A stretch of DNA of 64,000 nt from Celeribacter indicus (lineage in GTDB: Bacteria; Pseudomonadota; Alphaproteobacteria; Rhodobacterales; Rhodobacteraceae). The stretch spans positions 248,001-312,000 of the forward strand of contig NZ_CP004393.1 in the NCBI RefSeq assembly GCF_000819565.1. The letters run 5' to 3'. How positions within the stretch are numbered: position 1 is the stretch's first letter; each line of letters opens with the position of its first letter. The position numbers were made by a program, and so were the translations under genes. Positions 1 to 7,643 of the stretch are shown piece after piece. Below the pieces are notes generated by a model, which did no database searches, was not told the DNA's origin, and saw only the letters and a list, made by a program, of their open reading frames with translations.

Positions 1-1
1 T

Positions 2-361
2 TTCTGGAGCGAGGATCAGTCGATCTACAAACTCTACCCGACGTCGGTCCCGCTGACCGAGGATCTGACGCGGCGCGGGCGCACAGAGGTGGTCCGCAAG
101 GTCGAGGGGCCGAGCTGGTCGCCGACCCCGGCGATGAAGCAGCGAAACCCCGAATGGCCCGATTTCGTCGGTCCCGGTCCGGACAACCCGCTTGGGACTC
201 ACGCGCTCTACCTGTCGTGGCAGTATTACCGCATCCACGGGACGCATGATACGCGCAAGATCGGCCGCCGTTCGTCGAACGGGTGCATCGGTCTTTACAA
301 CGAACATATCGCCGAGCTTTTCAATCTTGCGAAAGTGGGAACACAGGTGTTGCTTATTTGA
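2..361 (+). CDS. L,D-transpeptidase (YkuD family), 5' end outside the window
   Basis: The frame is open from the window edge to a TGA at 359-361, so only about the last 119 residues are seen. The C-terminal part has the YkuD catalytic layout: an Asn-Pro-Leu-Gly-Thr stretch, a YRIHGTHD segment with the conserved His, then RRSSNGCIGLYN with the presumed nucleophilic Cys. Family members make 3-3 cross-links in peptidoglycan or attach proteins to it in the periplasm. The residue two after the catalytic Cys, commonly Arg in SxGCxR motifs, is Gly here. The N-terminus and any signal peptide cannot be seen. The family call is secure; the exact role is not. Confidence 0.85.
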   Translation, partial: FWSEDQSIYKLYPTSVPLTEDLTRRGRTEVVRKVEGPSWSPTPAMKQRNPEWPDFVGPGPDNPLGTHALYLSWQYYRIHGTHDTRKIGRRSSNGCIGLYNEHIAELFNLAKVGTQVLLI

Positions 362-489
362 CGCCAAGCGGCGTGAAAAATGTGGCGCGATCACGGAAGA
401 ATTGATTTTCAATTGGGTTGGGACATATAGCTACCTACGTGTAACTAACCCGCCCTGTTAGAGAAAGCAGGGGTTCTGGAGGACTGAAA

Positions 490-672
490 ATGAAAAAATT
501 CGCTGCTGCTGCTGTGTTCGCTCTCGCTGGTTCCGCCGCTTTCGCCGGCGGTTACTCCGAGCCGGTCATCGAAGCTCCGGTCGTCGTGGAAGAAACTTCT
601 TCCTCTTCCGCTGGCTACGTTGTGCCGCTTCTCGTGCTCGCGCTCGTGGCTGCTGCTGTTGCCGCCGACTGA
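490..672 (+). CDS. Small secreted or membrane peptide, 60 aa, unknown function
   Basis: The start is well supported by a GGAGGA ribosome site 7 nt upstream of ATG. The peptide has a typical signal sequence (MKKFAAAAVFALAGSAAFA, cleavage near residue 19), a short acidic linker with EPVIEAPVVVEE and a Ser run, then a hydrophobic segment (about 43-58) ending in Asp. It would leave a tiny inner-membrane-anchored periplasmic peptide of about 40 residues. A strong terminator follows directly, so it is probably a single-gene transcript. I recall similar short proteins beside hemH in Rhodobacterales, but no function can be read from the sequence. Confidence 0.8.
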   Translation: MKKFAAAAVFALAGSAAFAGGYSEPVIEAPVVVEETSSSSAGYVVPLLVLALVAAAVAAD

Positions 673-694
673 TCGTCTCGCGCGATGGAAATTC

Positions 695-724
695 AAAAGG
701 GTGGCTTTCGAGCCACCCTTTTAT
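695..724 (+). terminator. Rho-independent terminator of the 60-aa peptide gene
   Basis: A perfect 10-bp stem (AAGGGTGGCT / AGCCACCCTT) closes a TTCG tetraloop and is followed by TTTATTTT. It lies 22 nt after the stop codon. The A-rich left flank may let it also work in the opposite direction for hemH, which ends at 774. Confidence 0.9.
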
Positions 725-773
725 TTTGACCGAAGCTAATTCGTTCTGAGCATTCCGCCCGACCGCCCCCGTC

Positions 774-1859
774 TCATGTCCAGCCGGCGAGATTTGTGCG
801 GATCTGGCCGACGAGCGCCTTGATATGCAGAGGGTCCGCGTTCAGGCAGGGGATATAGAGGAATTCCTCTCCCCCGGCGTGTTCGAAGCTCTCCCGGATC
901 TCCTCGTTGATCTCTTCCAGCGTTTCGATGCAATCGGCGGAAAAGGCGGGGGCGCAGATGGCGATGCGCTTGTTGCCCTTTTCTGCCTGACGCGCCACTT
1001 CCTCCACCGTATAGGGTTGCAGCCATTCCTCCGGGCCGAATTTCGACTGGAACGTCGTCATGATCTGTGAATCGGTCCAGCCGAGACGCTCCTTGAGCAA
1101 GCGCGTCGTCTTCTGGCACTGGCAGTGATAGGGATCGCCGCCCTCGGTGACATAGCGTTGCGGCAATCCGTGATAGGAACAGATGAGCATGTCGGGCTTG
1201 TGCTCGGCCGCGGCGCAGGCGCGTTCGACGGATTGCGCGAGTGCCTCGATATAGGCGGGATCGTCGAAATAGGGCGGGACTGTGCGCGACGCGGGCTGCC
1301 AGTTTTCCTCCATCAGTGCGCGGAAGAACTGGTCGTTCGCGGTGGCCGTCGTTGCGCCGGCATATTGCGGGTAGAGCGGGAAGAACAGGATCCTGGTGCA
1401 GCCTTCGGCAGTGAGTTCCGCCACCTTCGACTGGGTCGAGGGATTGCCGTATCGCATGCAGAAATCGACCATTACACGGTCGCCATATTCGGCGGCCAGG
1501 GCGGCGCGGATCGCGGCAGTCTGCTGCTTCGTGATCGTCATGAGCGGACTCTCACCCGCCTCCTCGTTCCAGATCGAGCGGTAGGCGGCGCCGGACTTGA
1601 ACGGACGGACGGACAGGACGATGCCCTGAAGGATCGGCTGCCATTTCCAGGAGGGATAGTCGATCACCCTCTTGTCCGAGAGGAATTCGCCTAAGTAGCG
1701 CCGCATGGAGCGATAATCCGTATCGTCGGGTGTGCCAAGATTGGCCAGAAGGATGCCGATCTTTTCCCTTGGGATGCGCAGGTGGTCCTTTTGCGCATGG
1801 GCCGGACAGCGCGCGTCCGGCGCATTCACGTTCAATCGTGTCGGCTTCATCAATCCCAT
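774..1859 (-). CDS. hemH: Ferrochelatase
   Basis: 361 aa. Inserts ferrous iron into protoporphyrin IX, the last step of haem synthesis, at the inner face of the cytoplasmic membrane. Seen: the N-terminal GILLANLGTPD motif, the FFPLYPQYAG segment, the conserved His in ICSYHGLPQRY, a Cys-rich YHCQCQKT stretch, and the Glu-bearing SADCIETLEEI motif near the C-terminus. The reading frame stays open further upstream to 2015, but ATG at 1859 has an AGGAC ribosome site and avoids overlapping the gene before it. It lies 38 nt downstream of the methyltransferase gene and is probably co-transcribed with it. Confidence 0.96.
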   Translation of the reverse strand: MGLMKPTRLNVNAPDARCPAHAQKDHLRIPREKIGILLANLGTPDDTDYRSMRRYLGEFLSDKRVIDYPSWKWQPILQGIVLSVRPFKSGAAYRSIWNEEAGESPLMTITKQQTAAIRAALAAEYGDRVMVDFCMRYGNPSTQSKVAELTAEGCTRILFFPLYPQYAGATTATANDQFFRALMEENWQPASRTVPPYFDDPAYIEALAQSVERACAAAEHKPDMLICSYHGLPQRYVTEGGDPYHCQCQKTTRLLKERLGWTDSQIMTTFQSKFGPEEWLQPYTVEEVARQAEKGNKRIAICAPAFSADCIETLEEINEEIRESFEHAGGEEFLYIPCLNADPLHIKALVGQIRTNLAGWT

Positions 1860-1897
1860 CGTTCTGTCCTGTTTCTGTCTATGTGGTTCTTGCCGGA

Positions 1898-2722
1898 TCA
1901 GCTTTGCGGCAGCTTGAATTCGGTGGCGCCGAGCGCGTCCGACAGCCGCATCCTTGCGGAGCCGGGCATGAGCGGTTTCGGCTGGCTTTCGTCGGGGGCC
2001 CATCCGGTCAGGCAAATGAGATCAAAGGTGGCGACGAGCCGGTCGTCCTCGGAAAAATGCGCGCGGTAGAGATCTTCCGCGAGCCGGAAAAGCGCCCGCG
2101 GCGACGTGGTTTTCCGCCGCGCCGTCAAGGCATTGGTCTCCCCGAGGCCACGCAGGTCACGGGCAAGGCGGGAAAGGGAGGGATATGTCACGCGGCGCAC
2201 GCTTTTGTCCGCGACGGGCATCGCGAAGGAGGCGCGTTGGAGAAGGCCGCCGACGTCCCGCAACTCTCCCATCGGGAGCACCCGCGGCGACAGTCCGCCC
2301 GCAATCACGGTTTCCGCCTGAGCCAGACAGGCGCGCAGCTCGTTGAGTGTCTGATCGCCCGGAAAGACGGTGAGCAGGAGGCCATCTGGCCTGAGCGCGC
2401 GGTTGCACTGGATGAGTTGCCCGACCGGATCGTTCGCCCAGTGCAGCGCCATCGCGTGAATGACGAGATCGTGGGCGCCTTCCTCGAGCGACAGCAGATC
2501 GTCATCGGGCACGACCGTCGCCTCAGGAAACCAGTTCGCCCAGAGCCGCGGAAAACCGGTCACGACCGCGGGAGCCGTAAACGACTTGTTAATCATGTCC
2601 AGGCGATCCTCGATTTCGAACCGGGCTTCCTCGTGGAGGAAGAAATCGCCCCCCTGTCTGTCCGCGCGACGGCGGGAGCGGGAAAGCTGTTCCCGGTCGA
2701 CCAGGGGGAGTGTTTCGGACAT
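1898..2722 (-). CDS. SAM-dependent methyltransferase-like protein (NDUFAF5/BioC-like)
   Basis: 274 aa from ATG 2722, which has GGAAAG 10 nt upstream; an in-frame alternative starts at 2767. The protein resembles the BioC/NDUFAF5 branch of class I methyltransferases: LLSLEEGAHDLVIHAMALHWANDP matches the usual post-motif-II region with its HW pair, followed by RALRPDGLLLTVFPG. The classical glycine-rich SAM-binding motif I is poorly preserved (residues about 40-55 read VVTGFPRLWANWFP), which is usual for this subgroup. In mitochondria NDUFAF5 modifies a complex I subunit; that role here is inference. It is divergent from comF and upstream of hemH. Confidence 0.75.
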   Translation of the reverse strand: MSETLPLVDREQLSRSRRRADRQGGDFFLHEEARFEIEDRLDMINKSFTAPAVVTGFPRLWANWFPEATVVPDDDLLSLEEGAHDLVIHAMALHWANDPVGQLIQCNRALRPDGLLLTVFPGDQTLNELRACLAQAETVIAGGLSPRVLPMGELRDVGGLLQRASFAMPVADKSVRRVTYPSLSRLARDLRGLGETNALTARRKTTSPRALFRLAEDLYRAHFSEDDRLVATFDLICLTGWAPDESQPKPLMPGSARMRLSDALGATEFKLPQS

Positions 2723-2787
2723 GTCGTGTGCTCTTTCCGGCAACTGAACCAGCGCGTTTCGCGACAATGTAGGAAACCGAGGGGCAA

Positions 2788-3501
2788 ATGCAAAGACTGA
2801 CCAGGCTGATCTACCCGCCTCAATGCCTCACCTGCGACGAAATGGTCGAGAGCGAGGGAAGATTGTGCCCAAGCTGCTGGTCGAGGACGCCGTTCATCGT
2901 CGATCATCCCTGCGATGCCTGCGGCAAACCGTTGATCGGAGACACGCAGGCGGGCGACCTGTGCGACGATTGCCGAAGCATGCCGCGCGCCTGGTCACGC
3001 GGCCGCGCGGTGATGCTCTACGCGGACAATGCGCGCGGGGTGGTCCTGCGGCTGAAGCATGGGGACAGGACCGATCTGGCCCGACCGGCCGGGGCATGGC
3101 TCGCGCAGGCGGCAAAACCGCTTCTCGTCGACGGCATGATCGTTGCGCCGGTGCCGCTGCATTGGATGCGGCTCCTCCGGCGACGCTACAACCAGTCCGC
3201 GCTCCTGGCACAGCAGGTGGCGAAACTCCACCGCCTGTCCTACATTCCCGACCTTCTGCGCCGTCCGATTGCCACCCGGACGCTCGACGGGATGACGGCG
3301 GTCCAGCGGTCGGAAACGGTCGCTGGCGCGATTGTCTTCAATGAAAGGCGTCGTGCCGCGATTGCTGGGCGACCGGTCCTCCTGATCGACGATGTGATGA
3401 CGACGGGAGCGACGCTTGCCCAATGTGCGAATGCCTGTCGCAGGGCAGGGGCGGCCGGCGTTTTCGTGGCAGTGCTGGCGCGCGTGGACAGGGAGCACTA
3501 A
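2788..3501 (+). CDS. comF: ComF family protein (phosphoribosyltransferase fold)
   Basis: 237 aa. The N-terminus carries two CxxC pairs (CLTC, CPSC) and CDAC/CDDC, forming the usual ComF zinc-binding region. A type I phosphoribosyltransferase domain follows, with the PRPP loop VLLIDDVMTTGAT near residues 193-205 and a YNQS motif earlier. ComF homologues take part in DNA uptake and processing in competent bacteria. Their exact reaction is unsettled, and presence alone does not show competence. The ATG has a GAGGGG site; the gene faces away from the methyltransferase across about 65 nt. Confidence 0.92.
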   Translation: MQRLTRLIYPPQCLTCDEMVESEGRLCPSCWSRTPFIVDHPCDACGKPLIGDTQAGDLCDDCRSMPRAWSRGRAVMLYADNARGVVLRLKHGDRTDLARPAGAWLAQAAKPLLVDGMIVAPVPLHWMRLLRRRYNQSALLAQQVAKLHRLSYIPDLLRRPIATRTLDGMTAVQRSETVAGAIVFNERRRAAIAGRPVLLIDDVMTTGATLAQCANACRRAGAAGVFVAVLARVDREH

Positions 3502-3536
3502 ATCCTTATAGTCCCCGAAAGACATGAGGATTTGCC

Positions 3537-3794
3537 ATGCAACCCGTCACACTCTACACCACGCCGATCTGCCCCTATTGCATCGCCGCGAAACGGCTTC
3601 TGGACAGCAAGGGCGTCGAATACACCGATATCGACGTCATGGCCGACCCGTCGCGCCGCCAGGAAATGATGCGAAAGGCGCACGGGCGTCATACCGTGCC
3701 CCAGATTTTCATAGGGGAGACCCATGTCGGAGGATGCGACGATCTGCATGCGCTCGAGCGCGCGGGCAGGCTGGACGCGCTCCTGGCGGGCTGA
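3537..3794 (+). CDS. grxC: Glutaredoxin 3
   Basis: 85 aa, the normal length for a class I glutaredoxin. The dithiol active site CPYC lies at residues 12-15, with the cis-Pro segment TVPQIF and the GGCDDL glutathione-binding loop further on. It reduces disulfides and glutathione mixed disulfides in the cytoplasm using glutathione. It sits 35 nt after comF and 3 nt before the amidase gene, with GAGGA upstream of the ATG, so it is probably in one operon with both. Confidence 0.96.
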   Translation: MQPVTLYTTPICPYCIAAKRLLDSKGVEYTDIDVMADPSRRQEMMRKAHGRHTVPQIFIGETHVGGCDDLHALERAGRLDALLAG

Positions 3795-3797
3795 GCG

Positions 3798-4634
3798 ATG
3801 GTCCGGGCCGGCCTTGTCACCCTGAACGCGAGCGACGATCCGGCGGCGAACCTGCCGGTCACGCAGGGATTCGTGCGCGATGCCGCCCGCGACGGGGCAC
3901 AGATCGTCCTGACGCCCGAGGTCACGAATTGCGTTTCCTCGTCGCGGTCGCATCAGCGCTCGGTGCTGCGGCGCGAGGCGGAGGATCCTACCCTCGCGGC
4001 GCTGCGGGAGACGGCGGCGGAGGAGAGGATATGGCTTCTCATCGGCTCTCTCGCGCTCCAGACCGACGACCCCGACGGCCGTTTTGCAAACCGGTCCTTC
4101 ATGATCGCGCCGGATGGCACGATCGCGGCGCGCTATGACAAGATCCACATGTTCGACGTCGATGTGAGCGACCGGGAAAGCTATCGTGAATCCGCGGGAT
4201 ACCGGCCGGGGCGGGAGGCCGTGACCGTCGAGACGCCGCTGGCGACGTTCGGCATGACGATCTGTTACGATCTGCGGTTTCCCTACCTCTATCGCAGCCT
4301 TGCCAAGAGCGGGGCCGAGGTGCTTGTGGTGCCGTCCGCCTTCACCGCCGTGACCGGCGAGGCGCATTGGCACACATTGTTGCGCGCCCGCGCGATCGAG
4401 ACGGGCTGTTTCGTCCTCGCACCGGCGCAGACCGGGCATCATCAGGAGACGCCGCCCGGCAAGCGGCGGACATATGGCCATTCGCTCGCGGTTTCGCCCT
4501 GGGGAGAGGTGCTGTGCGACGGCGGGGTTGCGCCGGGGGTCGCGCTAGTCGACCTCGATCTCGCCGAGGTCGGGAAAGCCAGGAAACGGATCCCTTCCCT
4601 CGATCACGATCGGGCGTTCGAGGAGCCGAGATGA
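3798..4634 (+). CDS. Carbon-nitrogen hydrolase (Nit1-type, deaminated glutathione amidase candidate)
   Basis: 278 aa, nitrilase superfamily. The catalytic triad is visible: Glu41 (LTPEVTN), Lys115 (DKIHMFDV) and Cys156 (TICYDLRFP). The DKIHMFDVD and ICYDLRFP segments are typical of the Nit1/NIT branch, whose characterised members hydrolyse deaminated glutathione. It starts 3 nt after grxC, which fits a glutathione-repair role, but substrate assignment by position is inference. The stop overlaps the start of the MarR gene by 4 nt. Confidence 0.9.
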   Translation: MVRAGLVTLNASDDPAANLPVTQGFVRDAARDGAQIVLTPEVTNCVSSSRSHQRSVLRREAEDPTLAALRETAAEERIWLLIGSLALQTDDPDGRFANRSFMIAPDGTIAARYDKIHMFDVDVSDRESYRESAGYRPGREAVTVETPLATFGMTICYDLRFPYLYRSLAKSGAEVLVVPSAFTAVTGEAHWHTLLRARAIETGCFVLAPAQTGHHQETPPGKRRTYGHSLAVSPWGEVLCDGGVAPGVALVDLDLAEVGKARKRIPSLDHDRAFEEPR

Positions 4635-5107
4635 GCGGCAACCCGCAAAACGAGTCGTTGTCGGTCGCGCTGTTTTCCGAGGTGTTCATGGCCGACCAGC
4701 TTGCGCGGAACCGGCTGACGAAGGCGCTGCCCAAGGGGATGGAGATCAGCCATTTCTCCGTGCTCAACCACCTCGCGCGCCTTGGCGACGAACGGTCCCC
4801 GGCGCAGCTTGCACGGGCGTTTCACGTCACGCGCGGGGCGATGACCAATACGCTGAGCAAGCTCGAATGGGCAGGATATGTCCATATCCGACCCGATTGG
4901 GACGACGCACGACGCAAGTTCGTGTCGATCTCCCCCGCCGGGCGTGCGGCGCGGGACGCCGCGCTTGCGGCTATCGCGCCGATCCTGTCGGAGATCGTCG
5001 AGGCCATCGGAACCGACCGGGTGAAGGCCGCGCTGCCCGTGCTGCGGGAGATGCGGATAAGGCTCGAGGACGACGGATCGTCTACGCCGGTTTCACCGAC
5101 GCGGTGA
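4631..5107 (+). CDS. MarR family transcriptional regulator
   Basis: 158 aa from the ATG that overlaps the preceding stop (ATGA), which argues for translational coupling. Residues about 40-110 form a winged helix: [22 protein letters not shown], then the recognition helix [19 protein letters not shown] and a wing with [14 protein letters not shown]. Members bind DNA as dimers and often respond to small phenolic or oxidised ligands; no ligand can be inferred. The last 26 nt overlap the convergent ubiG gene. Confidence 0.92.
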   Translation: MSGNPQNESLSVALFSEVFMADQLARNRLTKALPKGMEISHFSVLNHLARLGDERSPAQLARAFHVTRGAMTNTLSKLEWAGYVHIRPDWDDARRKFVSISPAGRAARDAALAAIAPILSEIVEAIGTDRVKAALPVLREMRIRLEDDGSSTPVSPTR

Positions 5108-5828
5108 CGTAATTCACCGAAAGGTCGCGTTCCGAGATCGACCAGGACCACAGCACCGGATTGAAGACGAAGCCTTTGCGGTCTACCGGCTCGAGCCCCG
5201 CGTTGCGGATCAGGTCGAAAAGCTCGCCGGGAGTGATGAACTTTTTCCATTCATGCGTGCCCTTCGGCAGCCAGCGCATCACCACCTCGGCGCCGAAGAT
5301 GGCCATCATGTAGCTTTTCGGATTGCGGTTGAGCGTGGAGCAGATCATCAGCCCGCCGGGTTTCAGCAGTGTCCTGCAAGCGGTCAGGTAACCGAGCGGA
5401 TCGGCGACATGTTCGACCACTTCCATGTTGAGTACGACGTCGAATTGCTCGCCCGCCTCCGCCAGGGCTTCGGCCGTGGTATGGCGATAGTCGATGTCGA
5501 GGCCGGATTGCTCGGCATGGACCTGGGCCACGGGAATATTGCGTTCCGCGGCATCCGCCCCGATCACCGTCGCGCCGAGCCGCGCCATCGGCTCCGACAG
5601 GAGACCGCCGCCGCAGCCGATGTCCAGAAGCCGCAGACCCTCAAAGGGTTTGTCCGCCGTGAGATCCCGCGCGAATTCGGCGGCGATCTGCGACACGATG
5701 TAGTCAAGCCGCACCGGATTCATCATGTGGAGCGGTTTGAACTTGCCGGATGGATCCCACCATTCGGCGGCCATCGCCTCGAATTTCGCGACCTCGGAGG
5801 GGTCGATGGTGGACTGATGCGTTTGCAT
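5082..5828 (-). CDS. ubiG: Ubiquinone biosynthesis O-methyltransferase
   Basis: 248 aa from ATG 5828, chosen because GGAGAGG lies 5 nt upstream; the frame continues upstream to 5876 without a ribosome site. Class I methyltransferase with DIGCGGG as the SAM-binding motif I, the UbiG-typical [19 protein letters not shown] near the N-terminus, and the [11 protein letters not shown] and GTHEWKKF segments. It performs both O-methylations of the ubiquinone ring at the membrane. Its 3' end overlaps the convergent MarR gene by 26 nt. Confidence 0.97.
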   Translation of the reverse strand: MQTHQSTIDPSEVAKFEAMAAEWWDPSGKFKPLHMMNPVRLDYIVSQIAAEFARDLTADKPFEGLRLLDIGCGGGLLSEPMARLGATVIGADAAERNIPVAQVHAEQSGLDIDYRHTTAEALAEAGEQFDVVLNMEVVEHVADPLGYLTACRTLLKPGGLMICSTLNRNPKSYMMAIFGAEVVMRWLPKGTHEWKKFITPGELFDLIRNAGLEPVDRKGFVFNPVLWSWSISERDLSVNYVTASVKPA

Positions 5829-5897
5829 GATCCTCTCCTTCGTGTTCAAGTCGTCTGGCCGTTCAACTGCCGGCATCCCGCGCTATATAGGAACGTC

Positions 5898-6875
5898 ATG
5901 GACAAGGTCTCAGGCCAAAAGAGCGCATACAGCTATCTCTATCCCCAAATCGCGGTCTATGACCACAGGATGTTGGAGGTGGGAGACGGGCACCGGATTT
6001 ACGTCGAACAGAGCGGGAATCCGAACGGCATTCCCGTTGTCGTCTTGCACGGCGGTCCTGGCGGGGGGTGCAGCCCCTACATGCGGCGCTATTTCGATCC
6101 GTCGCGGTACAGGATCATCCTGTTCGATCAGCGCGGGTGCGGAAAGTCGCGGCCTTTCGCCTCGGTCGAGGCGAATACGACATGGCATCTCGTGGCCGAT
6201 ATCGAACGTATCCGGGAGACGCTCGGGGTCGACCGATGGATCGTCTTCGGCGGAAGCTGGGGCGCGACGCTGGGTGTCGCCTATGCGCAGGCACATGCCG
6301 GGCGGGTGCTGCATCTGGTGTTGCGCGGTGTGTTCCTTGCGCGCCGGAGCGAGCTCGACTGGTTCTACGGCGGGGGTGCGGGCCAGTTCTGGCCGGACCT
6401 TTGGCGCGACTTTTCCGAGGCGGTGGAACCGGGAGAGCGTCACGATCTCATCGCGGCCTATCACAAACGCCTGTTTTCAGGAGATTATCGTGAGGAGGTG
6501 CATTTCGGCCGGATCTGGTCCCGCTGGGAAAATGCACTGGCGGCCATCGGGTCGGACGGGGCGACGGGAGAGCCGGCGCCGGACTATGCCCGTGCCTTCG
6601 CCCGTCTCGAGAACCACTACTTCACCCATGACGCCTTCCTTAATCGCGATGGCCAGCTTCTCGAGGAGGTTCCGCGCATGGCGGAGGTGCCCGGTACGAT
6701 CGTGCAGGGGCGGTTCGACATGATCTGCCCGCCGAGGACCGCGCATGAGCTTCATGAGCGCTGGGCACGGTCCCGGCTCATCATGGTCGGACAGGCCGGG
6801 CACGCGCTGTCCGAACCGGGGATCACCCAGGCGCTCGTCCGGACCATGGACCGGATTGCGCAGGAGCTTGGATAG
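5898..6875 (+). CDS. pip: Proline iminopeptidase (S33 alpha/beta hydrolase)
   Basis: 325 aa. The oxyanion motif HGGPGGG lies at 51-57, the nucleophile elbow GGSWG at 118-122 with Ser120, then Asp in GRFDMICPP and His in GQAGHALSEP. These are the expected S33 triad and fit removal of N-terminal proline from peptides in the cytoplasm. The frame is open upstream into ubiG, but ATG 5898 gives the family's normal length and places the gene divergently from ubiG. The rimP operon promoter begins 3 nt after its stop. Confidence 0.94.
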   Translation: MDKVSGQKSAYSYLYPQIAVYDHRMLEVGDGHRIYVEQSGNPNGIPVVVLHGGPGGGCSPYMRRYFDPSRYRIILFDQRGCGKSRPFASVEANTTWHLVADIERIRETLGVDRWIVFGGSWGATLGVAYAQAHAGRVLHLVLRGVFLARRSELDWFYGGGAGQFWPDLWRDFSEAVEPGERHDLIAAYHKRLFSGDYREEVHFGRIWSRWENALAAIGSDGATGEPAPDYARAFARLENHYFTHDAFLNRDGQLLEEVPRMAEVPGTIVQGRFDMICPPRTAHELHERWARSRLIMVGQAGHALSEPGITQALVRTMDRIAQELG

Positions 6876-6878
6876 GGC

Positions 6879-6907
6879 TTGCAGATTCGTGCGGGGCCGC
6901 GTATATG
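6879..6907 (+). promoter_or_regulatory. Promoter of the rimP-nusA-rnpM-infB operon
   Basis: TTGCAG at 6879-6884 and TATATG at 6902-6907 are separated by exactly 17 bp, giving a good sigma-70-type match immediately after the pip stop codon. Transcription would start near 6914 and leave a leader of about 130 nt before rimP. Confidence 0.6.
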
Positions 6908-6961
6908 CCTTGCCAACAGCGGCGCTGTCGGGCTCTCCCGAGGCACCACCGGGAAAGATCG

Positions 6962-6984
6962 ACGGGCCGCGCGCCCGTTTTTTT
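6962..6984 (+). terminator. Intrinsic terminator or attenuator in the rimP operon leader
   Basis: Stem ACGGGC / GCCCGT around a CGCGC loop, followed by an uninterrupted run of seven T. It lies about 50 nt downstream of the predicted start and 57 nt before the rimP ATG, inside the leader. Smaller inverted segments (CAGCGGCGCTG near 6917 and CGGGCTCTCCCG near 6930) precede it and could form competing structures. It could simply end readthrough from pip, but its place after the promoter favours attenuation. Confidence 0.7.
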
Positions 6985-7041
6985 GTGCCCTGATGCGGGG
7001 ACGTCACCAGAATCTGAAAGAATCCGAAAGGCAGTCCGGAA

Positions 7042-7629
7042 ATGTCCGATCTGATTGCAAAGACTGCGATTGATCGCCGCATGGCGGAAATCGTCGGCCC
7101 CGTGATCGAAGGGATGGGGTTCGAGCTTGTGCGCGTGCGCCTGATGTCCTCGACGAAGTCGAAGACGCTTCAGATCATGGCCGAACGTCCCGAGGGCGGG
7201 ATCGAGGTCGACGAATGTGCCGAGATTTCGACCGCCGTTTCTGCTATCCTCGATGTGGAGGATCCGATCGAGGACGAATACACGCTCGAGGTGTCGAGCC
7301 CCGGTATCGACCGCCCGCTGACCCGGCTGAAGGATTTCGAGACCTTCGAGGGTTACGAGGCGAAGATCGAGACGACCGAGATGATCGACGGCCGCCGCCG
7401 ATTCAAGGGCGAGCTGGCCGGTGTCGAGGGCGACGAGGTGCTTTTGTCCATCGACAACAACGGCGAGGACGTCACGATCGGCCTGAATTTCGACTGGTTG
7501 TCGGATGCGAAACTCGTGCTGACCGACGACCTGATCCGCGAGATGCTGCGCCAGCGCAAGGAGTCGGGCGCGATAGACGAAACCCAATTTGACGATATCG
7601 AGACCGACGACGGGTCTTCAGAGGACTGA
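7042..7629 (+). CDS. rimP: Ribosome maturation factor RimP
   Basis: 195 aa. Needed for maturation of the 30S subunit. The N-terminal domain shows [19 protein letters not shown] and the DECAEIS segment; [14 protein letters not shown] marks the domain junction, followed by the C-terminal Sm-like barrel. The acidic C-terminal tail ([13 protein letters not shown]) is longer than in enteric homologues and is usual in alphaproteobacteria. It is the first gene of an operon with nusA, rnpM and infB and lies 14 nt before nusA. Confidence 0.96.
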   Translation: MSDLIAKTAIDRRMAEIVGPVIEGMGFELVRVRLMSSTKSKTLQIMAERPEGGIEVDECAEISTAVSAILDVEDPIEDEYTLEVSSPGIDRPLTRLKDFETFEGYEAKIETTEMIDGRRRFKGELAGVEGDEVLLSIDNNGEDVTIGLNFDWLSDAKLVLTDDLIREMLRQRKESGAIDETQFDDIETDDGSSED

Positions 7630-7643
7630 GAGAGGACGAAGAG

